NCBI GenBank assembly: GCA_964057225.1 | Contig: OZ059895.1 | Coordinates: 16,620,001 to 16,684,000, forward strand | Direction: 5' to 3' | Length of the DNA stretch: 64,000 nucleotides | Source of the DNA: Auanema rhodensis | Taxonomy: Eukaryota; Nematoda; Chromadorea; Rhabditida; Rhabditidae | In this document: piece after piece, positions 33,965-47,602 of the stretch | How positions within the stretch are numbered: position 1 is the first letter of the stretch | How the letters are laid out: every line of letters begins with the position of its first letter | Program-made: the position numbers and the translations under genes | Notes under the pieces: generated by a model | Told to the model about the DNA's origin: nothing | What the model saw: only the letters and a program-made list of their open reading frames with translations | Databases searched by the model: none

Positions 33965-35257
33965 ATGAAGAGCTGTTCTTATTATCTTTACACCAGTACT
34001 ATAACGGTGACAGCTTTGGTTGTCGCTTCGACGTTTGTCAGTGTTTTCTGGCTGTGTACCGATATACAACAGTTCGAAGCATCTATTCTACGTGATTTAA
34101 CTCAGTTCAAGGTTTTCAGTTTTTTTGGTGCTTACCTATTTCAATAAATATACTTTAAGAGTCAAGCTAATGATGCCTGGAACGGCATGATGAGCGCTAG
34201 AGCTGAAGCTGATCGCAAAGTTCTGTCTTCATTGTTTGGACGTGTTAAGAGAGGAGGATCTTATTCTGAAGGAGGAGCTGGTGGTGGAGGTGGTGAATGC
34301 AACTGCCAAGCATTGTCTTCAGGATGTCCAGCTGGACCTCCAGGTCCACCAGGAGAGGCTGGAGAAGATGGTGAGCCAGGATCACCAGGAGAGCCAGGAG
34401 CTGACGGAGGAAGTGGAGACGCTAACCAATACGCTGGGGTTGGTGGAGATTGCATTAAATGCCCTGCTGGACCACCAGGACCAGCAGGACCTGACGGACC
34501 ACCAGGACCACCTGGAAATGATGGACCAGCCGGAACCGCAGGAGCAGCCGGAGGATATCCTTCACCAGGACCACCAGGACCTCCAGGACCACCAGGACCA
34601 GATGGACAGCCTGGAGCTCCAGGAACCGATGGACCACCAGGCTCTGACGGGCAGAAATCTACTAACATGCCCGGACCACCAGGACCCCCCGGACCACCCG
34701 GACCTGATGGAGCCCCTGGAGACGATGCTGGATACGTTGAACCCGGAGCTCCAGGTCCCGCTGGACCACCAGGACCACCAGGAAACTCAGGAGGACCAGG
34801 AAGTGACGGTCAACCAGGAGGCCCAGGAACTCCAGGAAGCCCAGGACCTGACGCCGCCTATTGCCCATGTCCACCACGTACTTCACAACTCGAGGGAGGA
34901 GGAGCCCAATATGCTCAAGGTGACGCTGCTCCACCACCAGCCCCAGCTGGAGGATACAACGCTGGAGGAGCTGCCGCAGCTCCTCCACCAGCACCCGCAG
35001 GTGGATACAACGCTGGAGGAGGAGCCGCTGCTCCACCACCAGCCCCAGCTGGAGGATACAACGCCGGAGGAGGAGCCGCTGCTCCACCACCAGCACCCGC
35101 TGGTGGATACAATGCTGGAGGAGGAGCCGCTGCTCCACCACCAGCTCCAGCTGGAGGATACAACGCCGGAGGAGCTGCTGCTCCCCCAGATGCACCAGCC
35201 GGAGGAAGCTACAAGCGCCGTCATCGCAAGCATCGTAGAAGACACTTCCAACACTAA
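33965..35257 (+). CDS. Cuticle collagen
   Basis: Two exons (33965-34111 and 34160-35257) give 414 residues. The N terminus has a membrane signal-anchor (about residues 10-31, ending VFWLC) and the nematode cuticle collagen N-terminal domain. A furin-type site GRVKR stands at about residue 77. Four Gly-X-Y blocks follow with conserved interruptions and Cys clusters (CNC and C before block 1, CIKC before block 2, CPCPP after the last). The C-terminal domain is unusual: five tandem [13 protein letters not shown] repeats, then a strongly basic tail [11 protein letters not shown]. It would be secreted by hypodermis and crosslinked in the cuticle. The AATAAA at 35287-35292 is a likely poly(A) signal. 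Codon use in exon 2 is strongly biased (GGA, CCA), as in highly expressed nematode collagens. Confidence 0.95.
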
Positions 35258-35286
35258 ACGGATTGTGATCGTACGCCAATCAATGA

Positions 35287-35292
35287 ATAAAA
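35287..35292 (+). terminator. Poly(A) signal of the collagen gene
   Basis: AATAAA 30 bp after the stop codon. Confidence 0.6.
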
Positions 35293-35742
35293 ATTTTTTT
35301 AGACATTGTATTTTATTAAAAAACATATGTATTATTGATAAAAGCAAAACTTTATAAAGAGGGAGCAAGATGGAAACAAATAAAAAACTGCTTGGCCTTT
35401 CAAACATGATAGGGATGATGCAATGTTATCAGAGAAATGAGACATATGATTGTATATCACATATTATAGTGGTGAAACAATCAAAGTACGGCAAGATAGT
35501 AGGATGGTCATGGATAAAATGAACGTTGCATTAGAAATTGATTGAACATTGAGCTTATTACAAACTAAATTATTCGCTAATTATGCAATTTTATATTCAA
35601 TTTAGCTAATTATATACTTTATTTTATGTTAACTATATGTAGATGTTCTCTAATTATTCAATAATAGAGCATATGCTCATTCTTATTTGCTAGAAAAAGT
35701 ATTTCAATTTCAAATGTGAACAAGAAGTAGTTTTGAGGCCAA
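35293..35742. other. Spacer between convergent collagen and Nudix genes
   Basis: AT-rich 3' flanks of two convergent genes; no other feature seen. Confidence 0.4.
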
Positions 35743-37731
35743 TTATAGTTTTGCGGTCAGCTTTGGAATACGTTTTATCTTACCAGCAGATGTATAAACA
35801 CGATCAATAGCTTCATTCACAGAGATGGTCTTCATTATATCCTTTGTTAAAATTGGAGTTAAATCGTAATCAGGATATTGCTGAGCTAAACCCATAGCCA
35901 CTATAATGCACATCAATGCAGTTATTCCATATGTAACAGCTTCGTCAAACTTGAAAAAAAAAACAAATTATTCAGGCAAAATACGAGAGCAAATGAAAAT
36001 AATTCTGAATTGAAAGGGAGAAGCAAAACTATGCTTTCTCAGTTAACTCACATAGAATGTATGAATTGTATATTGGCTATCGAGAACAAGTGCTTCATGT
36101 TGTTCATGATCTAGAAATGCATCTAGCGGCTTCCAAAAGCACATAGATACTTCATCAGCATTCAGACGTAACACTGGAGGCTGTCTACAATTATGTCATA
36201 AATGATAAGAGAATATTTACTTGAAGAAAAAGCTCATAAATACTCACCTTAATAATGCTACAGATGGATGAATGTCTACACCAAATCGTGAACGAAACGA
36301 TGGCAGGCTTCCTAGTAGCTCATAGTCATCTTGTAATATTCCAACTTCCTATAATAATTTCTATTAACTATATTCATACATATGACACATATTATATAGC
36401 TTTTCTTATCTTGTCGTCAAGCTTCAAATTTACTTGTCAACTCCCTAATTCATTTCTCAAATATTTCTTTCTATATTATTATTGACAATTAAATGAAATC
36501 GGAGGTTTAATTACTTGAATACAATGATCATAAGCCTGTTTAAGCATAAACATCAAATTCACTGAATGATACGCATAGAAAAGCATCCAATTTAAACATT
36601 TTTGAAATTTTTCAAAATACCTTTTCCATTTCTTTGCCAACAATACTATGTTTATCTAAAAACTTAAGTGTTTACCTTAAAAGATAATAAGAAATATAAT
36701 ATCGATACAAACATTTGAATCATTACGTAATTTAATTGCTTTTACCGATATAACAAATATTTAATTTCTTGCTCTTTCACGTTTTTATTTCTTAATTTTT
36801 TAAATATTTTAAATTCTTTTATTTTAATATGTTTATATTGTTTTCTTATATTTTCTCTTTTTATTTGATTTATGCTAATCAGTCACGTAGACTGGCACGC
36901 ATATAACGCCAAACGTTTGAATAACAATTATACGTGAAAAGTTCACGTTCAATACATGTGTATTGTTTTTGAAAAGTTTTACACAATAGTTATACACAAT
37001 ATTCAAAATTATTAACACAACTTTTCATCCTATGTACTTCTTATTTTTCTCATTTTTTATCGATTACACCTTCTTCAAAATTTTAATTAAACATGAAGAA
37101 CAGTAAATTGAAGATAAAGAATATCAATAACATACCTCTTCTGTTTCACGAATAGCCGTATGATATAGATTCTGATCGTCATCATCTCTCATTCCACCGG
37201 GAAAACACACTTCACCCGGATGTCGTCTCAACTGTTCTGATCGAATACAAAGAAAAACTTTATATCCACCATGTTTTATATCACGATTTAAAAGAATCAG
37301 AACACCAGCATCCTAAAAATATTCTTTTATTGATTAGATAATATCTATATTTTATATTTATTTATCATTATTTTGTAACAAAACCTCCTAAAGCACTTGA
37401 GAAAGGATTCATAAATAAGTTTGAAATGTCATCCAAGGTGTCAACTATCATGACAACTTGAAGATTGATACCTTCTTGTTTAAAATCAATAAATCAGAAA
37501 TATATTTTAGATATGCATACCAAAAGATATATACACATCTCTAAAATTCACATAAATTACCATGCTATAGACTAGAGTATATTAAATAGTTAACGACTTA
37601 AATACAGTTCAAAAATTTTTCTTAAAGCATGCGAATACCTTTTTTCCGTTCTTTTTTGAAAATTCTGCTGGCTCATCAGATAGTCTTAGCTGTTTCTTTA
37701 TAAATTCGCATTCGTCATTAAATGACCTCAT
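35743..37731 (-). CDS. ndx-8: Peroxisomal coenzyme A diphosphatase (Nudix hydrolase, NUDT7/8 type)
   Basis: Five exons read leftward: 37731-37639, 37312-37136, 36348-36248, 36184-36052, 35949-35743; 236 residues, close to the worm NDX-8 length. The CoA-pyrophosphatase signature RSEQLRRHPGEVCFPGG leads directly into the Nudix box GGMRDD..(x)..AIRETEEVGI, which spans the junction of exons 2 and 3 and provides the Mg-binding glutamates. Known family reaction: hydrolysis of CoA and CoA esters to 4'-phosphopantetheine and 3',5'-ADP. The C-terminal tripeptide is AKL, a functional peroxisomal targeting type-1 variant, matching the family's location. Intron 2 is long (about 790 bp). An extra open stretch in intron 1 (about 37490-37390) has the wrong phase at its donor and is left out. 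Confidence 0.9.
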
Positions 37732-40700
37732 TGTTGTTGATGATAATGCTGTAATGAATGAGAGAAATATTGTAGTTTTCTTTAATAATCATATTATTGT
37801 AGTTCGATCAATCAAAAACATACATAGTATATAAAGAAAATGAGGAAAATCGAATGAAAACAAATGCTTTTTTTCCGAGTTCAATGTATATGACGATGTT
37901 ATGTATGGTGACAATCCTTCACATCTTTATTATATTATTATATCGGAAAATTATTTATAATTTAATTTATATACATATATATATTTAAAGTAAAATGTGC
38001 TTTTTCCTCTTTACCTCTCTCACCACTTATCTCCCTTGTCGTCATCTCTCTTCATTCATCCAATCTTCAGCTACAGATGTCTGTTATTTTTAGTTCTCAT
38101 GCATTAACTAGTCTTGTCAGTCTATATCATATAGCCAGAAGCACATAAATTGCTCTCATATCCATTGTATTCATATATTATATTCATCTTTTCATCTTTT
38201 CATATGCGATATTTTCATTGAAGATATACAAAAAAAATTGTAAAGTTTCTTTTGTTAAAAATAGTTTTGAAACGAAAGAACCTCGTCGATACTCTCACAC
38301 ATGGCTTCGAATAGTATCATGGCAGATGGTCTATTGAAATTTCGTGCTAGTCAGTAGTTAATAATCATTTTCTTTTTCTCTTTTTTCTCCATCTCTCTAT
38401 ATCCATCTCTCTTTTTCTCTCTGTGTATATGCAAATACTCTTTTATATTCTTTTTTAATTTCTGTGTTCATCTAATTACCGTAAAATGGAATGAAAATCT
38501 GCTTGATGCTGACGTTCAGCAGATGTTTGTCATTCATCTTTCGTTTGTCTTTTCAGATGTAACTCGTGAACTGATCATGATGAGCATCATCATGTTGTTA
38601 ACGTCGTAGCTTTGCTATCTGAAATCTAGGGATTCTCTAACCTCGTCTCTCTTTCATTCTCCATCTCCTCGTGGATTCTCCCGTCTTCGGAAAAAATTTG
38701 CCGAGCTGTTCTTGAAAAATCATATTTCATTCCCCAATCCCTTTCTAAACCTTGCTGTCTGTTGAAGATTTATTTTGTCGTTTTCTTTTGCCATTCAGTA
38801 CGACGAGTAATGATTGTTTTCAAACGTATGATGTCAAATATTATATGAAGCAGTATCTCTTTGCCTTCTCTTGATTCTCGTAATTGACTCTATCTCGATA
38901 CATCAATGATCTATCTTTTACTACCATTTCACCTCCCTCCCACCTCCTCTCTTTATTTTTCTCTCTCTATAGATATATCTCCACGTATGTATGGCAATCA
39001 GATTTAACAATGGATAGATTGAGGAGGGCCTTTATCCAGGTGATGATGTCGTCTGCATTGTTACAGACAAACGACCACGATCACGACGATGAAGAAGAAA
39101 CCATCTAATTCATCTGCCAGATAGCATCTGGTCATCTGATTGTACAAACCGATAGAGAAACGAAACAGGATCGAATCGATAGTTATGTTTGTGCATTTAC
39201 CGAAGTTGAAACTCTTTTCATTTATGATGCTATGTAAACCAGTATTCTTAAAAACTGAATTACTGGATATTTTCTTGTCGTTTCTTGAATCTATGAATAA
39301 GCCACAAATGCTGCCAAAGACGAAAAGATCTCAAGTTAATCTAACTGTTCTCACATATTCATGAATAGTCAAGCTTAACATGATAATGTAAGCTCATTTG
39401 ATGTCAATTAGCCGCATAACATGCTATATGCTGCTGATGCCCACTTTACGTATGGCTCATTCATTTAACAACATATTTTGACCACGGTGAACACGTCACA
39501 CCTCATTCTCTTACATCTCTGATGAGCCAAGCACGGCGATACTACTAACGAGCGAGCGAGCGACCGGATGAATTCATACATACCGGGCGTTCGCACCTCG
39601 TCGTCATATTCATTGTCGTGGGACATGGGGAGTCTAGCGGCATCATGAAGAAGGTTTAGCACCTGCTGCTACTGCTGTTGAGACGCAAGAGAAGGAGGAG
39701 ACGACAATCAAAACTTTTTCTTTTACTGCATCAGCTTTTTTTCTTTCACTTATTAATGTTTATAGGTCTTTTGAACTATCCCTCTCTTTCCATATCTCGC
39801 CTCTTCCCTCTCCCCTCTCTCTCTCTTTATGTGATATTCTTTCTAGTACTTTTCTCTTTTTCTTTACTTCCTACACCTTGTAACCTTTCTCTCTCTCTTT
39901 ATATGTCTGTCTGTCTCTCTTTAATCCTCTCTATCTCTAACAATATTTCTCTTTCTGTTCACGGCTGACATGACCATCATCAAGGTCATGCCTGCTGAGA
40001 AGACGACACAACGATATGAGGCAAGTCAGTGTATTCATAGATCTGTAAAGACTCACAACCGTGAGGATCACAATTATTTGGGTAGAGATTAATCTCTAAA
40101 GCACGTCTTGATATGCCATTTATAGTATTTCCACTTATTGTCTTTGATTTTTCTATTTTTAAGTTTCTCTCTGTCTCTCTCTCTCTCTGTTTCTACTTGG
40201 CTCTACTCCCTGTTTAATCGTCCTCACATCTTGATATTCCTTTTAACCTCCTATCAAGCTACCTCATGACATTCATTCCATAATCTTTCTCTCATCCCCT
40301 CTCCTTTCTCATCAAAGTTTTCTTTCTCTTTAATCTTAATTCCAGCAATTTGCTCTAATATAGATTGCTTTTTATATGTTAAATTGCTGTTTTTTTGCCC
40401 CATTTTCACAATTTTTTCAACAAACATAATCTGAAATAGACATCCGTCTTCTCATCATCAGAGTCAAATGTCTGGTGTTCGTCTCTGTCTTCTGATGAAC
40501 ATCATACAATGCATGACAGACGATCATTTACAGAAGTCAAATAAGGCGGAGACAAGTTGTTCATGTAGTGCATGATGCATCATCACTGTTTCATCACATC
40601 ACCACACATCTGCATTAGCTTGACAGCCATCCGATGAGATGTTGCTATTCTCTTCCTCTTCTGTAGTCAGATCAGCAAAAACTTGAAGTTTTTTCTGAAC

Positions 40701-42079
40701 GAGTATAAGCACCTTCACTACTTCATCGTTCTTTAGCTGAAAGCTACAGCTTCATATCAAATCAGCTTGGCAGCCAAGCGCGTGTTGAAGCTGTTGAGCA
40801 AGCTCGTGCACCAGAATGAAAATTTTCCAGAAGTCGCCTTATAATTTGATTAGATTTAAATTATTTTTTATAAACTTTTTTGATTTTTTCTTCCCTTTTT
40901 TGATTTAATTTTCATTGCATTTCAGTCATTTTGATTCTTCTCTCATCTAAAATAATACTTGTTCTTTGTTCAATGTTTCATCTATTTATAACATACATTT
41001 CGCGCATTTCTTATGTCATTTCCACAACGTTCATGACTGATTTCGCATTTTTCCTGTCACTTTTCCCAAATCAGAATTTGATGAAAATCGTTGATGATGT
41101 ATATAGAACATCATGTTCATACAAACTTGTAGAAAGCATTTAGTAGTAAAATCTATCTTGCTCAAGTTCATCATTTGCTCATAATTCCTCATATTTTCCT
41201 TCTATTTCATGATCTGCTGGGCTCTCACTCTCTCTTTCTGTATCTCTCTTTTCCAGCTAAATTTCATTTTTCTCTATTATTTTTCATGAAATAAAGGTTG
41301 ATTGAAGTTCTCAGTTTCAACACCATCAAAACAACCGTCTTTTCTCATCGTTACATTACTATTTTCAGCTCCTTTTTCAGCCGAATGGCTAAATGTATTT
41401 GAGATTAGGTTGTAATGGAGTCCTCCATTTCATTTCATCTAAATTCTTACCAGTTTTTATCTCTCTTTCTGTCTCTCTTTCTCCTTTCCTCATTGCCTTC
41501 CATGCCTCACATGCCTCCCATGCTTCCCATCTTGTCATCCTCACCACCAGCATTTCCAAACATCCTGTTGACCTTATTTGGATGGCTAGCTACGTTCAAT
41601 GGCAATTGCTGAAATCATCAGCTCTACATGGCTAGTGAATCAGCCGAATAAATAGATGAAAGAGCTCACGTTAGCGTTGAATGGATAAACGAATTGGCAT
41701 CGGATTTCCACTAACTAAATGCTGACCACCATTCGTTGTCTCATATCTGCATTTCCTTAGCTCCATTCCTATCTCTCCCTCACTCTCTCTCCCTCTCTCT
41801 CTCTCTACCTCTACCTCCCTCTCTCTATTTCTTTTTCATTTTTCTCTTTTGTTTATTTCGGGTTTTTCTCATTCTTCACCATTTTCTACTCATGGATTCA
41901 CTATATGTCCCTAGTTCTGACAAATTATGGCCTTTACGTGCCAGAAAGAAAGGAAGAGAAAGGCCACATTGGCTATTCGGGGTTCTGTGCTCGACGATTC
42001 CATCTCTTCTTTTCGGTCGTCATCGACCCAAAAATCAAACTATCTATCACCTCATATTCTCAATTTTATTAGGAGGTCT

Positions 42080-42080
<1 letters not shown>

Positions 42081-42118
<38 letters not shown>
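42081..42118. repeat. CT microsatellite
   Basis: About 18 CT units without interruption. Confidence 0.95.
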
Positions 42119-42121
<3 letters not shown>

Positions 42122-43798
42122 TTTCGAACCATCATCACATGCCTTGTGTGGAATATGTTTCAAACACAGTCATGGTCAAAGTGTCTGTCAGAAGCACCAA
42201 TGAGTAACCACAAATGAATTGAAGTTAATGTGTATGTATATATGCATATTGATGATCTTATAAGGTTTTGACATGCTGTCTCTTCCATCTCTCTCTCTCT
42301 TTCTCTTACTCTCTGTTGTCTTTTCACTTCTCCTTATTGGCTCATTTTCTCTTACTATCTCTCATCTTACTCAATTCAATCTTTCAATATTCCTCACTTT
42401 CTCTTCGCATTCCTATTTCCCTCCCTCTCCATCCTCCCCCATATCTCTCTGTCCTGTACACACCCATCACTATGTGTTTGACCGATCACAACTGAGTTGG
42501 CTGTTGCTTCTGCTTAAACCAATAAATGGTAATGTTCATCATCGTTTATTTAGTTCTAACGGTAAGCTGATGAGCTTCGTTCAGTTACTAATGCTTCTTC
42601 CTCTTCCCATTTTAATTCTCTGAGCTGTCTCGTTTTTATTATTTCATTCTGTCTGTCTTCTTCCTCCCTCGATAGATAGATGATATTCATCCTCTTCTAT
42701 CGGGGTGGTTTTCAGCTCACTCGCATTCACTCACTCAGTTCGCTCACTAGCCATTCAGCCACGTTTTCCCGCTCTCATTTTCAAATTTTTTTTTGCACAA
42801 AAAAAAAAGTTTGTTTTGGTCTTACTAGCATGTTATCTCCAAATAAGTTAGAGAAAGTAATCAACGCAGCATGACGGGATCTCTGATCGACAGCTTGCTT
42901 CTTCCTCTTGTGCCTCTTCCCCTTCTCCCTAGGTTTACTTTTTCTCTCATCTATTTTGCAGGACATCAGAATCTTGCGGTCAAGAGCTTGACTCTTGAAA
43001 ATGTTGTTTCAAACTCTTTGCTATTTCCATTATGTCGTTCTTTGCTTTTTTTCCTTCTTTGCCTTTGAACATTTCATGTTACGCAATCGACATCTGTCAG
43101 ACTTTGTGCCTGATAGACATAACGAAGGAGAAGCTCAACTGGCTAGCAGTAGAAAGTCATAAGGGGCTTCCCTTCCTCTCATTTCATGAATTTCAGTCTA
43201 TATATGGCATAGATGAGAGTAAGACAGAATATGATAGAGAGAGAGAGAGAGAGGGGAGGGAGAGAACAGAGGACATATATCATGTCACTTCTTCCTTCTT
43301 GTTGTCCAATTCATAGATGGAAACAAGCAGATAAGGTTGTAGATCAATTTAGCTTCCTTCCGGATCATCAATCCATTTCTTTTGCAATGTAAAAGATATA
43401 CATATTCCTTCAAAGCTTGTAAAATAGTTGATTACTTCAGTCAAGCTAAGACCAAGTTGTTGGTTTTGGCAGTCCATGAGGCTAGTAATTGGTCATTCAA
43501 ACTTTTGAACACTTTTTCACAACTGGCCAGCTACGAAAGCTTTACTTGCATTATACAATTGCTGTTGTGAGATCTGCGAAATGACGTTTTGAACAGCGAA
43601 AATAGCGCCAAAACTAATGTTGAACAAAAGAAATATAAAATGAATAGCAGAGAGAAAGCACAACGAAACAGACCGTTCCTCATGTCAGCTTTGAGTAAAA
43701 TAATGCTGACAGCTCACGTGAAATCCACGTGGGAATTCAAATTTATCTCCGAAATTGAATAAAAGGTTGTGAGAAACTTATAAAATAGAAAAAAAGAT

Positions 43799-43803
<5 letters not shown>

Positions 43804-43856
<53 letters not shown>
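43804..43856. repeat. GA microsatellite
   Basis: About 26 GA units. It is the only long tract in this region with purines on the + strand. Confidence 0.95.
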
Positions 43857-43860
<4 letters not shown>

Positions 43861-45542
43861 ACGGGATATTTGAAATCGAAAGAGTTAGCGTTAAGATTCA
43901 TGTGGTGGTGTTCTTGGAGATGAGATGAACATGTGAGATCTGATTCTCACAGCTGGTTCTGACCTCTTACTAACACAAGTTCTACAATCTGTGTGACATA
44001 AATGTAGGAAAATTTGTATTTGAGGGTTCACTATCTCTTCACTTTCTCTCGCAGACGTACTCTCTTTACCTTATGTGCTTTACTCGTCTCTCTCTTTCTC
44101 ACCCTCTTTCTGTCACCCTCTCTCTCGTTTATCTGTCTTTCTCTCTTTATCTATCTACTTCATTTTGCTGTTCACGTTCAAATTATTACAACTTGAATTG
44201 TATAAAGCCGTTGACCTAAATGCATTTACATCTGATGTTTCACGCAGGCCATTAGCAATAGTATCTTCTGATCATCCGACAACTACTGGTTTTCAGATAC
44301 ACATTTTGAGTTATAAGGCTTTAATATCAGGGAAACTACAGCATAAATGGGCTAAGCCCTGAGGGTTGCTAAGAAGCTGAAAGCAAACAGTCCATAATAG
44401 CTTAGTCTTGTTCAAAATGGATGTTTTCCTCTTTCTCAATCTCAAATCGCCTCCCATCTTGTCCGATTTTGACTTTCGTGTAGTTCCAGCGTCCTCAGCC
44501 TCAACAGATTGTACTGAAACTGCCATACGATGGTTGTATAGTGACGGTTGACAAGATGTAAACGGATGTCAATGACAAACTGGCTACCTACATTCAGCAG
44601 CTTGTTTATGACCTCAACTCTCGATATGTTCTCTCGAGCTGGCATCCGTTCAGAAACGGTTGTTGCACTCACGACAAGCAACGCAACATCGCAGTCAAGC
44701 GAAGCAGTCAGTCAATCTCCAGCTTTGTCTGCCGCCAATCTCTGTTGCGGTCACTGCTGAGACAGAACCAGCTGTTCTCATCTTGTAATGTTGATGGTGA
44801 GTTAGTGGACAGCCGGATCGTCAGAACCAGGTGGTCAGATGTTTTTTCGTTTTTTTTGAGTTTCCAAGTAGATGTATTCGATTGAAATCTTAAAATTTGG
44901 TTCATTCAAGATGTCATCAAGAATCATGCTGTTAGTCAATTTGCAACCACGAAATCGCCGTCTTTGGCTGATCTTCTGACTCACTTATCCTACCTTATCA
45001 CCATATTCCGCAGATTCCTACTGCTTCACGTCACTGACTCTCATGCCTTTTGTTTCAAAATTTTCATTTTTGATCCAAAAAAGTAGGTTAATCACGATAA
45101 TGAATGAATAAAAACTAATTGAAAAATAGTAGTTTGGAACTATTTTTGTCATAAATTTGTTACAAGAGACGGTCATTCCCTTGTTTCAGAACCTCCTCTT
45201 CAACCCCCTCCCCACCCCACCTCTCTCTCTTTCTTTTTGATTTTTCCTTCCTCCCTTCATACTTGACTCTCCTAATTCATATTCAAGAAATCGGATTGCA
45301 ATAGTAGCTGATAATCTTATTTACATCAGCTGAACAGTAATCTGAGACTCAAAAATCTAATTAATATACAAAGACCATGCCAGATGACAGTTTGTCTATT
45401 CATATACTAACCATCCTTCTCACCCATTTTACCATTTTCTCTATGTCTCTCTTTCTCTTTTACAAACATATTTCAGTTGATCGGCTCGTCATCGATTATA
45501 CTTCTTAATGTTCTTTTTACTTCTCCCTCCTTCCTTCCTCTT

Positions 45543-45547
<5 letters not shown>

Positions 45548-45602
<55 letters not shown>

Positions 45603-45607
45603 TCTCT
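45548..45607. repeat. CT microsatellite
   Basis: About 25 CT units followed by CCTCTCTCTTTC. Confidence 0.95.
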
Positions 45608-47557
45608 TTCTTCTAATTCTTCACTCCTAACCATTCTATGCTCCAATTGTTCGTTGATTTTCGAATAAAATTTTTTTTCCTACTCTTCGGCCCATGATGT
45701 TTCTGTTTCCAAGTCGCCAGACAATACAATAGAAAAACTGCCTCAGGCGATCATCTTCTCCTATTACTTAACTGCAACATTCTTGAAAGAATATACCTAA
45801 CAAAGCATATTCGAGCTTTAACGCTTTAATAAAATAGCAAATGACCAAACTATGCTGGTAATGATTGCTACAACAGAATGATTGCTGTCTCCGCCGCCGC
45901 CGTCAACCTTTTCCGTCGTCCGCAGAGAGGAAAGCGGAGTACATCATCAATCATAACCTGATGCTCAGTTTTCTAGTCGACATCAAATATTACAATTCTC
46001 CTTGTTGATGTTCAAAACAACTTCGATTTTTTGTCTTTAAAGCCATCCTCCCTCTCTTCTCCATCCTCCCTCTCTTTCATTCTCTTTCCTTATCTCATTC
46101 GTTAACTTCCAAAAAAAGTTTTTTGTTTTCATTTTGCTTCACACTATATCATCGAAACTCTGCTGTTTTCCAAGACTTTTATTATGAATTTCTTTTATTT
46201 TCTTCGCTCTGATGTAATGCTATCGCTATTTCTCTCATAAACTTCTCAAAATTCTGATATCTTCGGCACAAAAGAGAAAAAAAGAATATTTTTGATGAAA
46301 ATTAGCTTTATGATAAGAGAAGGCGTCGAGAGAATGGGAGGGGACTGATGAGAGATCACAACATTTGCGACAAATTTCCGTTTTTATGTCATTTTCTTCA
46401 CTTTTCTTGTCTATTTTATGATGATCATCTTCACTGATTTTATTGTTTTGTCGTTATTTCTCTACAGCATCGTTACGAGCATCTAAAGCTTATCCGACGG
46501 TTTTTTGATTCGTTTTTAGCACAATGCTTGTTGCTCAACGAGCTTCTCAGCTGAATTTTGAAAAAAAAACTTGAAAAAGCGGCTTCTTCTTCTTCTTTCG
46601 TTTTCACTGTTTTCTTATTCTCAAAACAATATTTTCTTTATAGCATGAAAGAGGTCGTATCTAGTTGAAGTAGCTTACTTGTTTTACTTAGTTAGGTCAT
46701 GCATTTCAAATGCTCTACGTATTCTCTTAGATCCTAAAACGAAGTTGAATGCCAAGTTTTCATGGTGCCGCATGCTAGCATACCAACTTTAGTTTTTGTT
46801 GTTGTTTCTTGCCTTCATAACTAGTTAGGCCTATGTAATTAGCGTGAGACTTAGATGACATTGACATGATGAGGTCAGTATAATATCTGAGATTGTCGTT
46901 TGTACGTTCAGCAAAGATACAACTTGCCAACAGCACGCAGACATCATCCGCATCATCATCAACAGCCGGAGCAGTAGTCGCACTGTGAACCTGATCCGTA
47001 TGATGTGTAAGGACAGGCTTATGACGTGCATTAAACCTTTATGTGTCAGTCAGTGATCTGGTCACCAGAATCACTTGAACAGCTTGAGAAAAGCGAGCAA
47101 TACAGCATCTTTTAGCATTAAGAACCGTCAAGTGTGCCAGATGGAAACCATATTTGGCAGCCCATCCGTTCCTCTTTCAACCCCTGTCATTATCTTTCGT
47201 CTCTCATTCTCTCAACCTCTCTTCTATTCTCTTTCTCTCTCTCTCTTTATGTATTTCTTTTTCTTTTCTACCCTTCTTCAGTTGTTCTTACTTCTGTTTC
47301 CGATCATTTCATGAGATCACGACCCGCATAAGCTCGTACTGCGGGCTAGTACTCACTGTTCATTCATACTATATATCATTTGAAAACTAATAATTCTAAA
47401 ATGACAAGCTATGCTTTTCAAGACAAAACCAACCGGAAACTGAAGAACAGATGATTCGGCTTCAGCTTTTTGATTTTGTATTTTCATCTCAATGATGTCG
47501 CCCTCTCTAGTTTCTTCCGACATCAATTCCTTTCTCCCTCTCTCCTTATATGCCCCC

Positions 47558-47561
<4 letters not shown>

Positions 47562-47599
<38 letters not shown>
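47562..47599. repeat. CT microsatellite
   Basis: About 19 CT units. Confidence 0.95.

Positions 47600-47602
<3 letters not shown>

Noticed and set aside
34236-35357. Long alternate-frame and antisense ORFs over the collagen exon
   Set aside because: They are shadows of the Gly-X-Y repeats; the frame at 34160-35257 gives a complete cuticle collagen with the expected N-terminal domain.
37390-37490. Possible additional exon within the first intron of the Nudix gene
   Set aside because: Its reachable donors leave phase 1, whereas the next exon must start in phase 0; skipping it gives the usual protein length.
41927-42060. Ser/Arg-rich frame that might be an upstream exon of the SHB-like gene
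   Set aside because: Acceptor at its start is plausible but there is no donor before the CT repeat, and no similarity could be named.
41736-42203. 155-codon + ORF rich in Leu/Ser
   Set aside because: Composition comes from CT microsatellites (SLSLSL), with no flanking splice sites or recognisable domain.
44442-44760. Overlapping ORFs on both strands in a GC-richer island
   Set aside because: Neither frame has clear exon borders or a known family; probably non-coding.
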